Source: JACPDI01 sp035463475
GTDB lineage: Bacteria > Acidobacteriota > Vicinamibacteria > Vicinamibacterales > 2-12-FULL-66-21
Assembly (NCBI GenBank): GCA_035463475.1
Contig: DATHTE010000120.1
Coordinates: forward strand, 19,702-83,701
Direction of reading: 5' to 3'
DNA: 64,000 nt
Of this stretch, positions 33,130 through 42,581 are shown piece by piece. Under the pieces are notes generated by a model. That model saw nothing but the letters and a program-made list of their open reading frames with translations, was not told the origin of the DNA and ran no database searches. Position numbers and translations under genes: made by a program. Each line of letters begins with the position of its first letter. Position 1 is the first letter of the stretch.

Positions 33130-33163
33130 TTACGCCGCGTGTAATGGCTTACGGGCTGCGTAA
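33130..33163. promoter_or_regulatory. Tandem dyads, candidate enhancer for the sigma-54 regulator
   Basis: Two 15-bp dyads, TTACG-CCGCG-TGTAA (33130-33144) and TTACG-GGCTG-CGTAA (33149-33163), centres 19 bp apart. They lie 43-76 bp upstream of the -24 box. The same TTACG-N5-CGTAA dyad also occurs inside the REP-like elements at 17095 and 22259, so a repeat origin is possible. Confidence 0.5.
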
Positions 33164-33166
33164 GGG

Positions 33167-34526
<1,360 letters not shown>

Positions 34527-34534
<8 letters not shown>

Positions 34535-36299
34535 CGATCGTGCCCTCCGTGGCGAGCGGCAGCTCGATCGCGAACGTCGTCCCGCTGGCGTCGCTGGCCG
34601 CGACGGCGATCGTGCCCCCCAGGCCCTCAATGATATTGCGCGTGATCGCAAGGCCGATGCCCGATCCCGTGCGCTTGGTCGTGAAAAACGGATCGAACAC
34701 GCGCGGGAGCGCCTCGGGCGGAATGCCTGGGCCATTGTCCCGCACCAGCACGCGCGCCACCGGATCGCGCCGTTCGGTCGAGAGCCGCACCCGCGCGCCG
34801 CCGGCGCGTCCCTCCGCGGCGTGACGCGCGTTGGTCAGCACGTTGACGAGCGCCTGCCGCACGCGCTCGGCGTCCGTCATGCAGGATTCCAGGGCTGGGT
34901 CGAGCTGCAGCTCCGGGCCGGCCGGCGCGTCCCCGGCCCAGACGGCGCGCGCCGCATCGCGGCAAATGGCGTTCAGGTCCGCGGGCGCGAGATCGAAGCG
35001 GATGGGCCGGGCGAAGTCGAGCACCTCGGAGACGATGCGATCGAGACGGGCGATCTCCTCTTCGACGTCCGCGCCGATCTTCCGGAGCTGCTCGGGCGCC
35101 GCGTCGCGGCGTAGCGGCCGCACCGCCGCCTTGATGATCATGAGCGGGTTGCGGATCTCGTGCGCGATCACCGTGGACAGCCGCCCGAGCGACGACAGGC
35201 GCTCGCGCTGCGCCGCCTCGCGCTGGAACCGGCCGATCGACGCGGTCATCGTGTTGAACGTGCGCGCCAGCAGCTTGGCGTCCTCGTCGTCCCAGCGGGT
35301 GGCCGGCGGCTCCGGAATGCGCCGTGTCAGATCTCCGGACGCCGCCAGATCGCGCATCGCGCGGGTGATCACGCCGAGCGGCCGCGTCACTGTGCGCGCG
35401 AGGGCGTAGCTCAGGCCGATCGCCGCCAGCACCGCGATGGCCGCCGTCACGCCCAGCGCGGCGTGGAGGCGCCCCAGCACCTGCAGCCGCTCGGTCCGCG
35501 AGCGCAGCACGAGCGTTCGGTGCAGCGACGCGCCGGGCACGGTCGCGTCCTGCAGCAAGAGCGGGCGGCTGACCGCCAGGAGCGGGCGGCCGACGGCCAC
35601 GTACTCTTCTTCGCCGAGGATCCGTCGCGCCGGGCCCGCCGTGCCGGCCGCGCGTGCCAGCTCGACCCAGTGCTCGCGCGAGATCGTAGCGGCCTGGACC
35701 GTCCCATCGAAGATGAACGCGACGTCGCTCGCCGTCAGCCCTTTCAGTCGCGCCGCCACGGCGTCGTCGAGCGCGAACCCGACCGTCAGCGTGCCGAGCA
35801 CGGAGGGTTGCCCCGGCTCCCAGATGGGCGACGACACCAGCTCCAGCAGCCCCCGTGTCGTCGGCCAGAAGTACACCGACTCGCGCCCGCGCCCCGCCTC
35901 CGCGATGCCCGGCGGCATTCGCGCGGGATCGACCGGGACGGCGCCCGCCGACGCGAGCAGCCGCCCGGAACGGCCGGTGACGACGAAGAGATCGGCCGTG
36001 AGCCCGTCCGCGTACTCGGTAGCAATCGGCGCTACCGTCGGCGGGTCGTCGGTCGAGACCGCAGCCTTCAACTTCGGCAGGTCCGCGATCAACCGCGCCT
36101 CGCGGCGGAACACTTCCAGCAGCATGGACCGATAGTTCTCGACGAGCCGCGCGGCCTCCTCGAGCCCGCGCTGCAGCTCCTGCTCGGCCTGTGCGGTGAC
36201 CGCGCTGTTCACGCGGTATACCGCCACGCCGATCGACACGACGGCCAGCAGCGACGTGGCGAAGAAGATGCGGTTGGTGAGCGAGGAGAAGACCGACAC
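34527..36299 (-). CDS. Membrane sensor histidine kinase (Cache-HAMP-HisKA-HATPase)
   Basis: 590 residues. TM1 about 10-30, a periplasmic sensor domain of Cache-like length (about 35-270), TM2 at GVTAAIAVLAAIGLSYAL, HAMP segment, HisKA with AHEIRNPL, then HATPase with NVLTNARHAAEG, DNGPGIP and GSGIGLAITRNIIEGLGG. NtrB/AtoS/ZraS-like, the expected partner of the NtrC-type regulator whose start codon it overlaps. GTG start overlaps the upstream gene's stop by 1 nt (TAGTG). The ligand is unknown; upstream genes for a secreted cupredoxin-like protein and a barrel hint at an envelope, metal or redox signal. Confidence 0.93.
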
Positions 36300-36991
36300 T
36301 AGCGCGCAACACGGCCGAGCGTGACGTTCAGCTCGACCTCTCCTCCGTCATCGGGCACGGATACCCGGCGCAGTTCCCTGGAAAACGCCTCGTTCCAGAC
36401 GGCCACCGTGTAGGTGCCGGGAGGAACGTTGTCGATGGCGAACCGGCCCTCGGCGTCGCTGAGCGCGAAGTACCGATGGCCGAATACCAGGATGTACGCG
36501 GACATGTGCGAGTGAATGTCGCAGAACACGCGCACGATGCCGGGGCGATCGAACCGGACGAACTTCGACTTTCCGCGCGGGTAGCGCCCGAGATCGAAGG
36601 GCCGCTCGCGTGAGAGCGAAAACACGTTGTGGTACGTCCGGTCGCTGTTCAGGAATTCCACCGTCGTGCCCGCCATGATTGCCAGCACGTGCGGCACGAA
36701 CGTCTCGTCGCGCTGGTCCATGAGCGCGCGCATCTCGCCCCGATCCTCGAAGGCGCCGCGCGGCGCGGTATCCAGGTACACGACGCTGCGCCGCTGATCG
36801 GCGCGGGCGCCGGGCGCGTCGCGCATCCCGAGATCCGCCACGCTGGGACGCGGCTGCACCCCGGCGGCCGACTGTTCGAGCAGGACGCGCCCGCGAATAC
36901 GGCCGTTCGCGCGTCCGGCGGTGTCAATCGTCAGGAGGAACGCCGAAATCGTGACGAGGGCCAGAGACAGCGTCGAAGATGACCGAGGCAT
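36299..36991 (-). CDS. Secreted cupredoxin-fold/carboxypeptidase-regulatory-like protein (methylamine-utilisation-type)
   Basis: 230 residues with a signal peptide (TLSLALVTISAFLLTIDTAG). The middle portion has SVVYLD, VEFLNSDRTYHNVFSLS and VRVFCDIHSHMSAYILVF. These resemble the plastocyanin-like fold found in proteins annotated as methylamine utilisation, with His, Cys, His and Met positioned like copper ligands. The C-terminus (DAEGRFAIDNVPPGTYTVAVWNE) is a carboxypeptidase-regulatory-like beta-sandwich. Second gene of a translationally coupled operon: its ATG overlaps the barrel's TGA by one base. Copper binding is inference. Confidence 0.78.
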   Translation of the reverse strand: MPRSSSTLSLALVTISAFLLTIDTAGRANGRIRGRVLLEQSAAGVQPRPSVADLGMRDAPGARADQRRSVVYLDTAPRGAFEDRGEMRALMDQRDETFVPHVLAIMAGTTVEFLNSDRTYHNVFSLSRERPFDLGRYPRGKSKFVRFDRPGIVRVFCDIHSHMSAYILVFGHRYFALSDAEGRFAIDNVPPGTYTVAVWNEAFSRELRRVSVPDDGGEVELNVTLGRVAR

Positions 36992-38220
36992 CAGAACCAG
37001 AACAGCAGCTGTCCAGACAGGAACGTGCGCTCGCGCTTGCGTCCGCCGTCGCGCCAGTTGCGCTGCACCGCGGCGCGCGCCACCAGGTTGCGTTGCAGGT
37101 ACCATCCGCCACCCACTTCGAGACGCGTCACCGGCGCGTCCCACGCCGTGGCGGCGCCGCCGAACAGCGAGCCGGCAATCGTCGAGAAGGTCAGCCGGTC
37201 GGCGCGCCCCGCCAGGTAGAGCCGCGGCGTGAGTCGGTAGCGCCCCTCGATCCACCCCGTCGTTGCGCTGAGATCGAAGCGCACACCGTCGGGATCGGTT
37301 GTCGGAATCGTCCACGTGCTTCGGATGGCTTCGCCGCGCAGGATCCAGTACCCCCACGAGTACTCGACGTCGACGCCGATCGCCTGCTGCGCCGAGGACC
37401 CCTCGCGCGCCGCAAGCTGCTCGATCTCCCGGCTCAGCCAGGCGCCACGCGCGGCGGACGCGCCGATTACGAGCCCGAACAGTGGGCGAAACTGGGCCCG
37501 CGCCGCGACCTGCTTTCCGCCGTTGTCGTCGGAGAAACGTGGGGCGGAGAGCGATCCGTTGGTCACCGCCATCGCTACCTGCGCGCGATCCGGGCCCGCG
37601 CGCACCTGGATGCCGGTGTCCCATTCGAACGCCGTCATCACGGGGACGCCCGGCCGCAATTCAGCGGACCCGAGGGGAAACGACGGCTGCCAGCCACGCG
37701 CGCGCATCCGCAGAAGATCGTCGGGCGTTTCGGGGATCGCGTCGGGACGGATTGACAGGAGGTATTGGTACGCGAGCGGGTACCCGATGAGCGGGTTGTC
37801 GTTCGAGTACACGCGGCGGCCGAACGCGCCAAAGGTCGGCGGAATTCGTCCCCCTTGGACGTCCAGCGGCACGTTGGCGAATGGCCGGACGCGCACGTAC
37901 GCGGCGTACGCCTGCGGACGCTCGACGTTCTCGGACCGCAGCTCGCCGAGGACCGAGAGCCGCCGCGCGATCCGCCATTCACCCGCCACGCTCACGCGGA
38001 ACAGCCGCAGCGCATCGTGCTCGTAATCCGTATAGTTGAACCATCCCTCCTCGTCTCGCGGGCCGATGCTCGCCGCGATGTCCCCGCCAATGACGATCCG
38101 GCCCCCGGCGAGCGCGATGGGCGACGAGGGAAGGTACTGCGCGGTCGCGGGGCGGGCCGCGCTGACGACGAGCGCGGCGCCCGCGAGAAGAACGGCGCGA
38201 CAGGGCAGTGAGTGGGCCAA
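36991..38220 (-). CDS. Outer-membrane beta-barrel protein, porin-like
   Basis: 409 residues: signal peptide ending ARPATAQ, alternating strands throughout and a terminal aromatic (SGQLLFWF), typical of outer-membrane barrels. I do not recognise a specific family. First gene of the barrel/cupredoxin-like/kinase/regulator operon. The start codon is TTG at 38220, only 6 nt after a TATAAT, so the mRNA should be leaderless; there is no ribosome-binding site. The -10 overlaps that of the divergent small secreted-protein gene. Confidence 0.8.
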   Translation of the reverse strand: MAHSLPCRAVLLAGAALVVSAARPATAQYLPSSPIALAGGRIVIGGDIAASIGPRDEEGWFNYTDYEHDALRLFRVSVAGEWRIARRLSVLGELRSENVERPQAYAAYVRVRPFANVPLDVQGGRIPPTFGAFGRRVYSNDNPLIGYPLAYQYLLSIRPDAIPETPDDLLRMRARGWQPSFPLGSAELRPGVPVMTAFEWDTGIQVRAGPDRAQVAMAVTNGSLSAPRFSDDNGGKQVAARAQFRPLFGLVIGASAARGAWLSREIEQLAAREGSSAQQAIGVDVEYSWGYWILRGEAIRSTWTIPTTDPDGVRFDLSATTGWIEGRYRLTPRLYLAGRADRLTFSTIAGSLFGGAATAWDAPVTRLEVGGGWYLQRNLVARAAVQRNWRDGGRKRERTFLSGQLLFWF

Positions 38221-38226
38221 GCGGCG

Positions 38227-38234
38227 ATTATAAT
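38227..38234. promoter_or_regulatory. Palindromic ATTATAAT: overlapping -10 boxes of two divergent leaderless genes
   Basis: TATAAT reads on the minus strand at 38232-38227 and on the plus strand at 38229-38234. Downstream on the minus strand 6 nt lead to TTG (38220). Downstream on the plus strand 6 nt lead to ATT (38241), the probable first codon of the other gene. Only one polymerase could open it at a time. Confidence 0.5.
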
Positions 38235-38240
38235 GCTCGG

Positions 38241-38642
38241 ATTGTCACGTCCCTGTTGCTCGCGCTGCTGACGATCCCATCCGCAGAGCACCGGCGCGTC
38301 TTCGCGCCCCCCGCACGCGCCGCCGACTTCAGCTTCCTGACATCCGCGCAGCCCATCGATCAGATCGCGCGGTTCTTCCGCGAACGATCGGGCCCGACCC
38401 ATCCCGACTCGTGGCGCGTGGCCCGGGCGGTCTCGACAACGCTGTTCGATGGCGCCTCGCTCTATGACCGCGCCCGACTCGCACGCCTATACGGCGGGCT
38501 CGCTCCGAGGGTCGCTCGCGGCCCGATGTTTCGGAACGGCCGCGTTACGCACGTCGTGCTTCTCGTTTCTCCCTACCCGGACGCAGAACTTCGCCGCCTG
38601 AACCCGGGCACCCTCGTCATGATCGTCCGGGTAGGGGAGTAG
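38241..38642 (+). CDS. Small exported protein of unknown function, unusual start
   Basis: About 133 residues with a hydrophobic N-terminus (VTSLLLALLTIPS) that looks like a signal peptide, then FFRERSGPTHPDSWRVARAVSTTLF and VLLVSPYPDAELRRL. No recognised family. No ATG or GTG lies in frame after the -10; the upstream GTG at 38208 precedes it. Candidate starts are ATT 38241 (6 nt after TATAAT), CTG 38253 or TTG 38256. Divergent from the barrel gene. The reading frame is coding-like in codon use, but expression and start need proof. Confidence 0.5.
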   Translation: MVTSLLLALLTIPSAEHRRVFAPPARAADFSFLTSAQPIDQIARFFRERSGPTHPDSWRVARAVSTTLFDGASLYDRARLARLYGGLAPRVARGPMFRNGRVTHVVLLVSPYPDAELRRLNPGTLVMIVRVGE

Positions 38643-38658
38643 GCTCCGGGGTTCGAAC

Positions 38659-38687
38659 TTGATCCCGGCTGTTGGGAGGTGTATAAC
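38659..38687 (+). promoter_or_regulatory. IclR-gene promoter and possible operator
   Basis: TTGATC (38659-38664), 17 bp, TATAAC (38682-38687). Downstream, a second box TATAAT (38708-38713) overlaps the ATG. ACGG-CGTT-CCGT (38697-38708) is a small dyad that could be an autoregulatory site, and GTATAA-n-GAA recurs 26 bp apart. Confidence 0.4.
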
Positions 38688-38711
38688 GAATGTGAAACGG
38701 CGTTCCGTATA

Positions 38712-39437
38712 ATGAAACGTGCGACTTCGCTCGAAAAAGCCTTGGAAATCTGCGAGGCGCTGAGCGTCTCGGGGCGCGGGTTGAGCGTTCGCGAGTTGTC
38801 GCGGGCGCTCGGCATGCCCGCCCCGACCGTCCACCGGCTCCTGAACGTTCTGAAACGCCGCGGCTACGTGCGCCAGGACGAGGAGACGGCGCGCTACAGC
38901 CTGACCCTCAAGATGCTCGACCTCTCGTTCCGCCTCATGGGCCGGTCCGAGTTGAGGCTTCACGCGTATCCAGTCATCCGCGAGCACGTCCTGAGGACGG
39001 CACAGCGCGCATTTTTCGCGGTACCGTCCGCGGGCGAAGTGACGTACATCTGGCGCGCGGGGCCTGACGAGATCGGGACGTACACGGCGTACGGCCGCGA
39101 GATGCCGGGCCACTGCGCCATGTTCTTCACCGGCGAGGGGACAACCAGACGCCTGACCTGCGTTCGGATGTCGCAACCGCGTGACGCGGCAAACGCCGAT
39201 GCCGCGCTCGTGCGGCTTGGCGCGCCGGCGATCGCGCCCGATCCGCAACGGATGCTCTGCACGTGCGCGCCCGTGTTCGATTACACCGGGCGCGAGGTCG
39301 CGCGCGTGGGGCAGTTCATCCACGCATCGGACGAGCGAGCGTTCAGCGATGCGGTGCCGCGCGCGGCCTGGGAGGTTGCGCGGCTGATCTCGCTGCGGCT
39401 CGGCTATCTGCCGGCCGCGACGGCCGCAATCGCGTAG
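38712..39437 (+). CDS. IclR family transcriptional regulator
   Basis: 241 residues. N-terminal winged helix (SLEKALEICEALSVSGRGLSVRELSRALGMPAPTVHRLLNVLKRRGYV) and the C-terminal IclR effector domain, with GRSELRLHAYPVIREHV, GHCAMFFTGEG in place of the usual AlaGlyKey loop, and CTCAPVFDYTGREVARVGQF. Regulators of this family often control aromatic or carbon-source catabolism; no adjacent target is obvious because a repeat region and a ferredoxin gene follow. ATG 38712 chosen; the GTG at 38679 precedes the likely transcription start. Confidence 0.9.
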   Translation: MKRATSLEKALEICEALSVSGRGLSVRELSRALGMPAPTVHRLLNVLKRRGYVRQDEETARYSLTLKMLDLSFRLMGRSELRLHAYPVIREHVLRTAQRAFFAVPSAGEVTYIWRAGPDEIGTYTAYGREMPGHCAMFFTGEGTTRRLTCVRMSQPRDAANADAALVRLGAPAIAPDPQRMLCTCAPVFDYTGREVARVGQFIHASDERAFSDAVPRAAWEVARLISLRLGYLPAATAAIA

Positions 39438-39445
39438 CCAGATCG

Positions 39446-39633
39446 CAAGCGACCGAGCCGGCCAGCCTCCGCCAAGGCTTCGGCGGCCCGCCGTAGCGCT
39501 TGCGCGAAGGCGGGGGGTGGGGCCGAGCCGGGGTGTGGGGCCGAGCGCGCGGGACGGCGCGCACGGCGCGCCGCGCGAGGGAGCGGCGGCGGGGCGGTGG
39601 GGCCCCGCAAGCGACCGAGCCGGGGTGTGGGGC
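39446..39633. repeat. Composite repeat region: GC palindromes and long direct repeats
   Basis: Holds the palindromic family block (GCCTCCGCCAAGGC, GGCGGCCCGCCGTAG, CTTGCGCGAAGGCGG). It also holds two direct repeats: CAAGCGACCGAGCCGG at about 39446 and 39608, and CCGAGCCGGGGTGTGGGG at about 39524 and 39616. Nothing coding is seen between the IclR and ferredoxin genes. Confidence 0.7.
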
Positions 39634-39670
39634 AGAGCCCCACTTAGAAATGAAAACGGAGGAGGAAGCG

Positions 39671-39931
39671 TTGGCCTACATCATCTGCGAGCCTTGCATT
39701 GGCACCAAGGACACCGCCTGCGTGGACGTGTGTCCGGTGGACTGCATTCACCCGCGAAAGGACGAAGCGGAGTTCCAAACAGCCGAGATGCTCTACATCC
39801 ACCCGGATGAGTGCATCGATTGCGGCGCCTGCGTGCCGGCGTGCCCGGTCGAGGCGATCTTCGCGCTCGATGAAGTGCCGGAAAAATGGAAGTCGTTCAT
39901 TCCAGTCAACGCGCAGTATTACCAGAAGTAG
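39671..39931 (+). CDS. Ferredoxin with two iron-sulfur cluster sites
   Basis: 86 residues, electron carrier. Cysteines C9, C17, C21 and C25 form the first site (EPCIGTKDTACVDVCPVDC), and C48, C51, C54 and C58 the second (ECIDCGACVPACP). The start is TTG 39671, with a strong GGAGGAGG six bases upstream; the in-frame ATG 39650 would put that site inside the gene. The resulting N-terminus MAYIICEPCIGTKD matches the family. It lies just upstream of nuoB-nuoI on the same strand and may donate electrons to the truncated complex-I module or to an oxygenase such as BoxAB (inference). Confidence 0.92.
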   Translation: MAYIICEPCIGTKDTACVDVCPVDCIHPRKDEAEFQTAEMLYIHPDECIDCGACVPACPVEAIFALDEVPEKWKSFIPVNAQYYQK

Positions 39932-40002
39932 TTGTGCCAAAAGGGCTTAGAATGGAGTGGAGGAGCAGGGCACTCATCGTGCATCCGCGCCTCTGAATCC
40001 CT

Positions 40003-40539
40003 ATGCGATTACTGGAACATCGGTTCGAGGACAATTTCATTACCACGAACCTGGACAACCTGCTCAACTGGGCGCGCCAGTCCTCGCTGTGGCCGGCGAC
40101 GTTCGGCCTCGCGTGCTGCGCCATTGAGATGATGGCGGCATCCGCGTCGCGGTTCGACATCTCGCGGTTCGGTTCCGAGATTTTCCGCGCCTCGCCGCGG
40201 CAGGCGGATCTCCTGATCGTGTCCGGCACGGTGACGAAGAAGATGGCGCCGGTCCTCAGGCGCGTGTACGACCAGATGCCCGAACCGAAGTGGGTGATCT
40301 CGATGGGCAGCTGCTCCAACGCCGGGGGGCCGTTCCCGACGTACAGCGTGCTGCAGGGGGTCGACAAGATCGTGCCGGTGGACGTGTACGTGTCCGGTTG
40401 TCCGCCGCGCCCGGAGGCGTTGCTCTACGGGCTGATGCGCCTGCAGGACAGAATCAAGCGCGAAAGCACCGTCCTCCGCAAGGAGCGATTCATCCCGGTC
40501 GGGGAGAACGAGCCGAGGGTTCTCGAGGCGGAGGCATAA
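40003..40539 (+). CDS. nuoB: NADH-quinone oxidoreductase subunit NuoB
   Basis: 178 residues, carrying the N2 [4Fe-4S] cluster at the quinone site of complex I. All four ligands are present: C38 and C39 (GLACCAIEMM), C104 (SMGSCSNAGG) and C133 (VYVSGCPPRPEALL). Followed directly by nuoI, whose GTG comes one base after the nuoB stop. No nuoA, C, D or membrane subunits are in the window, which is unusual; they may be elsewhere on the chromosome or this could be a second partial set. Confidence 0.95.
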   Translation: MRLLEHRFEDNFITTNLDNLLNWARQSSLWPATFGLACCAIEMMAASASRFDISRFGSEIFRASPRQADLLIVSGTVTKKMAPVLRRVYDQMPEPKWVISMGSCSNAGGPFPTYSVLQGVDKIVPVDVYVSGCPPRPEALLYGLMRLQDRIKRESTVLRKERFIPVGENEPRVLEAEA

Positions 40540-40540
40540 C

Positions 40541-41011
40541 GTGGTTGCGCTGATTGGCTTCCTGAAGCACTTCTTCCTCGTGGACATTCTGAAGGGGCTC
40601 TGGATCACGCTGAAGTACACCCCCCAGCCGGCGTTCACGTTTCAGTATCCGGCGGAGCGGCGTCCCGTCGCTCCCCGTTTCCGCGGCGTGCTGCGCCTGC
40701 AGGTCGAGCCCGAGACCGGCGCGCAAACCTGCATCGTCTGCGATCAGTGCGCGAAGGCCTGCCCGGACGACCTGATTTCCCTCGGCGGGCACCGTGAGCC
40801 GGGGTCGAAGCTCAAGGTGCTCGACTACTTCGACTTCAACCTCTCGCGATGCAGCTTCTGCGGGCTTTGCGCGGAGGTGTGTCCGACCAAACCCGTCAAG
40901 GCGCTCATCATGAGCGAGGACTACGAGCTTGCCGGCTACAGCCGGAAGTTCCAGATCCTCCGGATCGACGAGATGTACGACGGGGTTCCCATCGAGCGCT
41001 ACACGCACTAG
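40541..41011 (+). CDS. nuoI: NADH-quinone oxidoreductase subunit NuoI
   Basis: 156 residues with two [4Fe-4S] sites: C64, C67, C70, C74 (CIVCDQCAKACP) and C104, C107, C110, C114 (CSFCGLCAEVCP). These are clusters N6a/N6b passing electrons to N2 in NuoB. The N-terminal amphipathic helix (FLKHFFLVDILKGLWITLKY) is typical. GTG start overlaps closely with nuoB. The stop TAG (41009-41011) overlaps the -10 box of the following gene. Confidence 0.94.
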   Translation: MVALIGFLKHFFLVDILKGLWITLKYTPQPAFTFQYPAERRPVAPRFRGVLRLQVEPETGAQTCIVCDQCAKACPDDLISLGGHREPGSKLKVLDYFDFNLSRCSFCGLCAEVCPTKPVKALIMSEDYELAGYSRKFQILRIDEMYDGVPIERYTH

Positions 41012-41014
41012 AAT
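41009..41014 (+). promoter_or_regulatory. -10 element of a leaderless promoter for the TPR-protease gene
   Basis: TAGAAT, whose first three bases are the nuoI stop codon, lies 7 nt before the GTG at 41022. Confidence 0.5.
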
Positions 41015-41021
41015 CTGGCCA

Positions 41022-42566
41022 GTGCGCCAGGCCTTCCAGTTGAGCGTCCCGGCTCCGGCGATTCTGGCTGCCGCTGCGCTCGTGCTCGCGCTTGCCGACA
41101 GGGCCGCTTCCCCGATCGCGGCGTCCCAGCAGGACGGGCCTGCCCGCGCGGACGCCGATATCCAGCTCCAGCTCGGCACGCTTCTTCTCAAGGATGGGCG
41201 CTACAACGACGCGATTGCGGCGTTTCGCCGCGCGCGGCGGGACGCCCCGGTCCATCTCGCGTCGGCGGCCACCGCGCGGCTCGTCACGGCGCTCCTCCGT
41301 GTCGGCGAGTTCGAGGAGGCGTTCGCGGAAGCGGATACGCTGGTGAAAGCGGAGCCGCACTCCGCCGAGGCGCTCTCGGTGTTCGGCGACGCGCTGTGGG
41401 CGCTCGGGCGCTTCGAGGCGTCCGAGAACGCGATGCGGGACGCACTGGCGCTCGATCCGAATCTGCCGCGCGCCCGCCACGGACTGTCACGCGTGCTGGC
41501 GGCGCGGAGCCGTCTCGATGAAGCGACCGTCGAGGTCCAGGCGGCGCTGCGCGCGGCCCCCACCGACGCCGAGTACCACTACACGCTCGGCGCCACCTAC
41601 CAGCGCATGAAGGCGTTCGACGCCGCGGCCGGCGCGTTCGAGAACTACGTCAACCTGCTGCCCAACCGCGACAAATCCGACAAGGCTGCGTGGGCGCGCG
41701 CGCAGGTGCGCTTCCTCCAGTCCTTCGAGGGACGACGCCCGCTGGACGTGACCGCCGGAGACGCCAAGGTGCACATCGTGCCGTTTCGCCTCGTCCGCGA
41801 CAAGGTCGTCGTCAAGGCGCGCGTGAACGATAGCGGCTACACCGACTTTACCCTGGACACCGGCGCGGAGATGACGATCATCTCGCAGCGCCTCGCGGAG
41901 CGCGTGGGCGTGCGGCCGGTCACCTACGTCCGAAGCGCCGGAGTGGGCGAGGTGGGACTGCGCGGACTCCAGGTGGGGCGCATCGACAAGCTCCAGATCG
42001 GCAACATGATGGTGGCGAACGTGCCCTGCCTGATCAAGAACCCGCCGCTGCAGGGGATGCCGACCCGGGAGACCGAAGCCTTCTCACCCCTCGTGCTCGG
42101 CCTGTCGATGACGATCGACTACAAGCTGCGACTCCTCACGTTCGGCGACTCGCTGCCGCGGCAGTCTGACGCGATGGAGCTGCCCCTGTGGCTGCACCGG
42201 CTGGCGATGGTACAGGGACTGATCAACGGCGCGCACCCGGCGAACTTCGTCATCGACACGGGCGGGGAAGTGATCTCGATCAGCCAGTCCACGGTGGGCT
42301 CCCTGCGGCTCGCGCCGGAGGGGCGCCGGATTGCGCTCCGGGTGTACGGCACGTCGGGATGGGATCCGGATGCTTTTCTCCTGCCGAACGTGGACCTCGC
42401 GTTTGAAGAGCTCCAGATGAGACGAATGGCCGTCGTGGTGCTCAACCTGCAGGCGCCAAGCGAGCTGCTCGGGTTCCAGCTTGGCGGAATCGTCGGGCAC
42501 CAGTTCCTGAGCAAGTACACGGTCACGATCGACCTGCCGCGAAGCACCCTGTCGCTCGGCAATTAA
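41022..42566 (+). CDS. TPR protein with two retropepsin-like aspartic protease domains
   Basis: 514 residues. N-terminal signal-like segment (APAILAAAALVLALADRAA); tetratricopeptide repeats about 45-225 (GRYNDAIAAFRRARRDAP, ALDPNLPRARHGL); then two half-domains with DTG catalytic triplets, FTLDTGAEMT (D279) and FVIDTGGEVIS (D412). A retropepsin dimer in a single chain would have two such Asp residues, giving a complete active site without dimerising. Likely a periplasmic or secreted clan-AA protease. GTG start at 41022 with a leaderless promoter; no link to nuoBI is obvious apart from proximity. Confidence 0.85.
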   Translation: MRQAFQLSVPAPAILAAAALVLALADRAASPIAASQQDGPARADADIQLQLGTLLLKDGRYNDAIAAFRRARRDAPVHLASAATARLVTALLRVGEFEEAFAEADTLVKAEPHSAEALSVFGDALWALGRFEASENAMRDALALDPNLPRARHGLSRVLAARSRLDEATVEVQAALRAAPTDAEYHYTLGATYQRMKAFDAAAGAFENYVNLLPNRDKSDKAAWARAQVRFLQSFEGRRPLDVTAGDAKVHIVPFRLVRDKVVVKARVNDSGYTDFTLDTGAEMTIISQRLAERVGVRPVTYVRSAGVGEVGLRGLQVGRIDKLQIGNMMVANVPCLIKNPPLQGMPTRETEAFSPLVLGLSMTIDYKLRLLTFGDSLPRQSDAMELPLWLHRLAMVQGLINGAHPANFVIDTGGEVISISQSTVGSLRLAPEGRRIALRVYGTSGWDPDAFLLPNVDLAFEELQMRRMAVVVLNLQAPSELLGFQLGGIVGHQFLSKYTVTIDLPRSTLSLGN

Positions 42567-42581
42567 GCCGCGGGGGCGTCC

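Noticed and set aside
33148..33164. CTTACG-GGCTG-CGTAAG hairpin as a terminator of the sigma-54 regulator gene
   Set aside because: A second similar dyad lies 19 bp away and a -24/-12 promoter follows, so an enhancer reading explains more; no T-tract is present.
38647..38670. tRNA-like T-loop (GGGGTTCGAAC)
   Set aside because: No cloverleaf can be drawn around it and no CCA-side pairing is seen; it sits in the IclR promoter region.
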